64,000 nucleotides of DNA from Escarpia spicata (lineage: Eukaryota > Annelida > Polychaeta > Sabellida > Siboglinidae), in assembly GCA_963995525.1 (NCBI GenBank), contig OZ023206.1:46248857-46312856 (forward strand), written 5' to 3'. Positions 61,222 through 64,000 of this stretch are shown here, piece after piece. The notes below the pieces were generated by a model. The model was given only the letters and a program-made list of their open reading frames with translations, was not told the DNA's origin and searched no databases. Position numbers and translations under genes: made by a program. Every line of letters starts with the position of its first letter. The stretch's first letter is position 1.

Positions 61222-62744
61222 CATTTCAATTCTGCAATTTTACCTAGGCAAATATGTCACCAGAGCCGCATGACGTTTATTGTATTTTACCCTTAAACCC
61301 TTCCTATATATACTATTGTTATGCACTGGTAATAATGCATAAGTGTATAAATACAGTGTGGTATGCCACGTTCCAAGTAATGGAAGAAAATCATTCAACC
61401 ATGCCAATTATGTTCAGTCAGAATGACTGACCCAACAACAGTTTCCAATCTAACATTCTAGAAGTGTTGAGAAACAACCCATCTTGCTTAAAGTCACTAT
61501 GAACTGTTCACCCCTACCCTCTTGACACTATCGTGCCAAGTGATTTCGGTTTTCTCTTTCTACCACACGTTTTCCTCGCTCTCTTTGTCAATATCAAATG
61601 GAATACCATGTTGTACCTGTTTCAAAATACCGTGGTAGTATACCAGCGGATATGGGTCAAATTCATTGACATGTATTTAAATACAAATAATCTTGAAGGG
61701 TTAAAATATGATGAAATGAAAAAGTATATACACATATGTATTAAAGGTACTCATACTTTTTTTTAACAAAACCGGCAATAGCCAAAATAATGGCAAATCT
61801 TATATTGAGATATGTTGTTTATCAACATGATTTGACGATGTTATGTAAACAAATGACATGAGATGTCACTTACTGACTGGCAATCTTTGGTGTTTGTACC
61901 ATGTATGAAAATACCATGTTGTACCTGTTTCAAAATACTATGGTAGTATACCCGAGCACAGTGTATATCAAGTCACTGGCATTGGAACAGGGAAGGGGGC
62001 GTTCCAAAAAGACCCACCTTGAGGTTCTCCAGATATCTCGATCTGCACCCCCATGAGGCTCGCTGAAAAAACCCCACCTTAAAGCACTCTGAAAACCTAA
62101 ATAAGCACCCCATTCCGCAATGTTTAGGGGTAATCCTATCTCCAGCCCCCATACACCACAAACTGCACACCCCTTCCTAAATGTTGGGGAGCTAAGCTCC
62201 TAATCCACAAATATTATGGAATAAGCCCCCCCAGCTGGTTCCAATGTCTGTGCAAGTAAAACAAGTATTACCATGTTTAATTTGTTTCTTACATGGATGT
62301 TAATTGATGTGTATTTTAGCAGTAATATATTTAATGTTTCCAACAATATTTTTCTTGCTATCCCTGTTGTGAATGTCAGTGTGACATGTAGTCTGTGCTA
62401 TTTCAGATAATGACTCATTATTGTTCACAAGTATTTAAGGATTAATTTCTTGACAGGTATACTCAATAGTCTATTTGTTGTATTTATCATATACTTAATT
62501 GTTCATATTATATTATAATGTATACATAAGGATTTGAGAAATGATTTGTGTCATTATTAGCATAGCTTGTATTTATGTACATGTATGCTCAATAGACTTT
62601 ATTTTGTATTTGTTATATTTGGTCATTCAATATGTTTGGATATTACTGTAGATTGCCTGTGTGATTAATGTATTTGAATATATAATATAATACAAATATT
62701 TGAAGATTAACGTGCACCTCTGTTAATGAGTATGTCAAACAGAA
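61222..62744. other. No gene; direct repeat and decayed minisatellite
   Basis: A 40-base segment with aataccatgttgtacctgtt and tcaaaatac occurs at about 61602-61643 and 61912-61953. At 61985-62235 a C-rich stretch holds irregular units with gcacccc and ctgcacacccctt words, reminiscent of the minisatellite at 12191. The remainder is plain AT-rich DNA. Confidence 0.45.
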
Positions 62745-63146
62745 TATTTTCTGTAGGATATATCCTACAGGAAATAGCCTATAGGATATTTCTTATAGGA
62801 AATATTCCATAGAAAATACTATAGGATATTTCCTATAGTTTTGTATAGACAATTTCCTATAGAGTATTCTATAAAAAAAACTATAGAAAATGTCCTGTAG
62901 TTTTCTGTAGAAAATTTCCTATAGTTTTCTGTAGAAAACCACAAAAATCCTGTAGTTTTCCATAGAAAATTTCCTCTAGTTTTCTATGGAAAACTGCAAA
63001 AATCCTGTAGTTTTCTATAGAACATTTCCTATTGTTTTCTATAGAAAACTGCGCAAAAATCCTGTAGTTTTTCTATAGAAAACTATGCGCAAAAATCCTG
63101 TAGTTTTCTATAGAAAAATCTATATTTTTTTTGGCTAAGGGTATAG
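62745..63146. repeat. CTATAG-rich array, right arm (inverted)
   Basis: Units contain gttttctatagaaaac, aaaatcctgtag and atttcctatag. The array ends in ttttttttggctaagggtat (63125-63144), the reverse complement of the sequence that opens the left arm at 58637. The arms are similar in build but not collinear base by base. Confidence 0.8.
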
Positions 63147-63641
63147 ACATTTTTTAATGTGCCCCCGATAGTGCCCCCTAAACCTTTGGAATGTGTCTCC
63201 CGTTTAGGTTAGAAAAACTTGAAGTTACGGCGGCGCGGCGGCGAAAAAAATAGCACCCCATATATATATATGTCAAGATTTTGCATGTTTATGGGGTAAA
63301 TCATGTGTTCGAAACGTAAAACTTAATGTGCTCGCAATCGCAAGAACCAAGATCCCGCGCGAATACTTAAACACATCGGCCCCTGGGTCATGGACTTGAC
63401 AACACGGAGTAGACGCAGACAGAATAATGATTACGTCTGTATATATATATATATATAATATTTATATATATATATATTATAAACTCTTAAAATAGCATAG
63501 CAAGACGAATATCATTTGACAATTCAACACTATCATGACCAGGGCCTATCAATGAACAAACAACGACCTGCGAGCACGTCATGGTGTTTAAATACATTAG
63601 ATCATGTAGTTTCTTTTGTAACATTTGGTAAATATTACAGT
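63147..63641. other. No gene recognised
   Basis: Contains a short GC-rich patch (cggcggcgcggcggcg, 63228-63243), (TA)n at 63261-63270 and a longer interrupted (TA)n at about 63440-63480. A stretch with caacgacctgcgagcac near 63562 resembles one at 40404. Confidence 0.5.
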
Positions 63642-63880
63642 CACGACTGACAATTAACTACCAGGGCATGATATTGAAGCTATTTGGGAGCTCGTTTTTA
63701 TTGTTACCCCCAAAACGCTAAAAGACATACTCTTCTGAGTGCACCTAACTTGGTATATGTTGAGCATTATCAGTCAAACACTGACAGCTGAACAAACTAA
63801 CACATATTCGTTTAATTCGTTACGTAAAGCGCAACCGCACACCCCTCGACCGTGTAACCTTGTTCACGTCGACCCGTAGA
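63642..63880. repeat. Uninterrupted copy of the dispersed repeat split at 47580/50470
   Basis: It runs from cacgactgacaattaactac through aaaagacatactcttctgag to aaagcgcaaccgcacac. It contains in continuous order both halves found at 47470-47580 and 50470-50610. It has no terminal inverted repeats or coding content, and its class is unknown. Confidence 0.75.
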
Positions 63881-64000
63881 TCTACATCCCAACCCCCGAA
63901 GAGTGGAGTAGGCTATATGGTATATGGTCGTTCCATATCCAGATAATGGACTACCGGGAACAAATTGTTACCTGAGCATATATAGTGTCAATCAAAGCGC

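Overview
The window is nuclear DNA of an animal, most likely a marine or freshwater invertebrate. A mollusc or another lophotrochozoan would fit, but the sequence does not settle the phylum. The evidence is GT-AG spliced exons with domain-shuffling phases, a polydactyl C2H2 zinc-finger gene, AT-rich introns full of dinucleotide microsatellites, and many decayed non-LTR retrotransposons of CR1, L2 and RTE type. One CR1 element carries a 2A peptide, which is known from such elements in molluscs, sea urchins and amphioxus.

Two host loci are visible. The first, on the + strand from about 2.4 to 20.9 kb, is an internal part of a secreted or cell-surface multi-CUB protein. Three CUB domains are each split over two exons (2392-2507 + 3937-4168, 10705-10835 + 11713-11953, 15250-15365 + 20662-20890). 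A likely 81-base linker exon lies at 9279-9359. Each module starts and ends in intron phase 1, so they join in frame. The first and last exons of the gene were not found. The second locus, on the - strand at 50.8-53.2 kb, is a C2H2 gene with twelve intact fingers in one open frame, flanked on both sides by decayed fingers.

The rest is mostly mobile DNA. Introns of the CUB gene hold a foldback element (7975-9224), LINE fragments, an L2-type LINE (12.9-14.2 kb), a tRNA-derived SINE, and a CR1 element (16.7-20.4 kb) with another LINE nested in its 3' untranslated region. Between 20.9 and 28 kb there are a TTAA-flanked MITE, a ~173-bp satellite and a hAT transposase fossil. At 28.1-31.9 kb (- strand) lies a nearly intact CR1-type element: 2A leader, PHD finger, APE endonuclease and reverse transcriptase, broken only by single-base shifts in homopolymer runs.

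From 32 to 47 kb there are minisatellites, a second foldback element with a promoter-like core (37.4-38.2 kb), a TIR-bounded element with a THAP-like remnant (40.5-42.5 kb), and two inverted 5'-truncated CR1 copies around a different LINE. From 47.6 to 50.5 kb a LINE splits an older repeat. From 53.9 to 64 kb there is an internally duplicated LINE, an inverted-repeat element, a pogo-like MITE and two oppositely oriented CTATAG-rich arrays about 3.5 kb apart. No rRNA gene, convincing functional tRNA or CRISPR array was seen.
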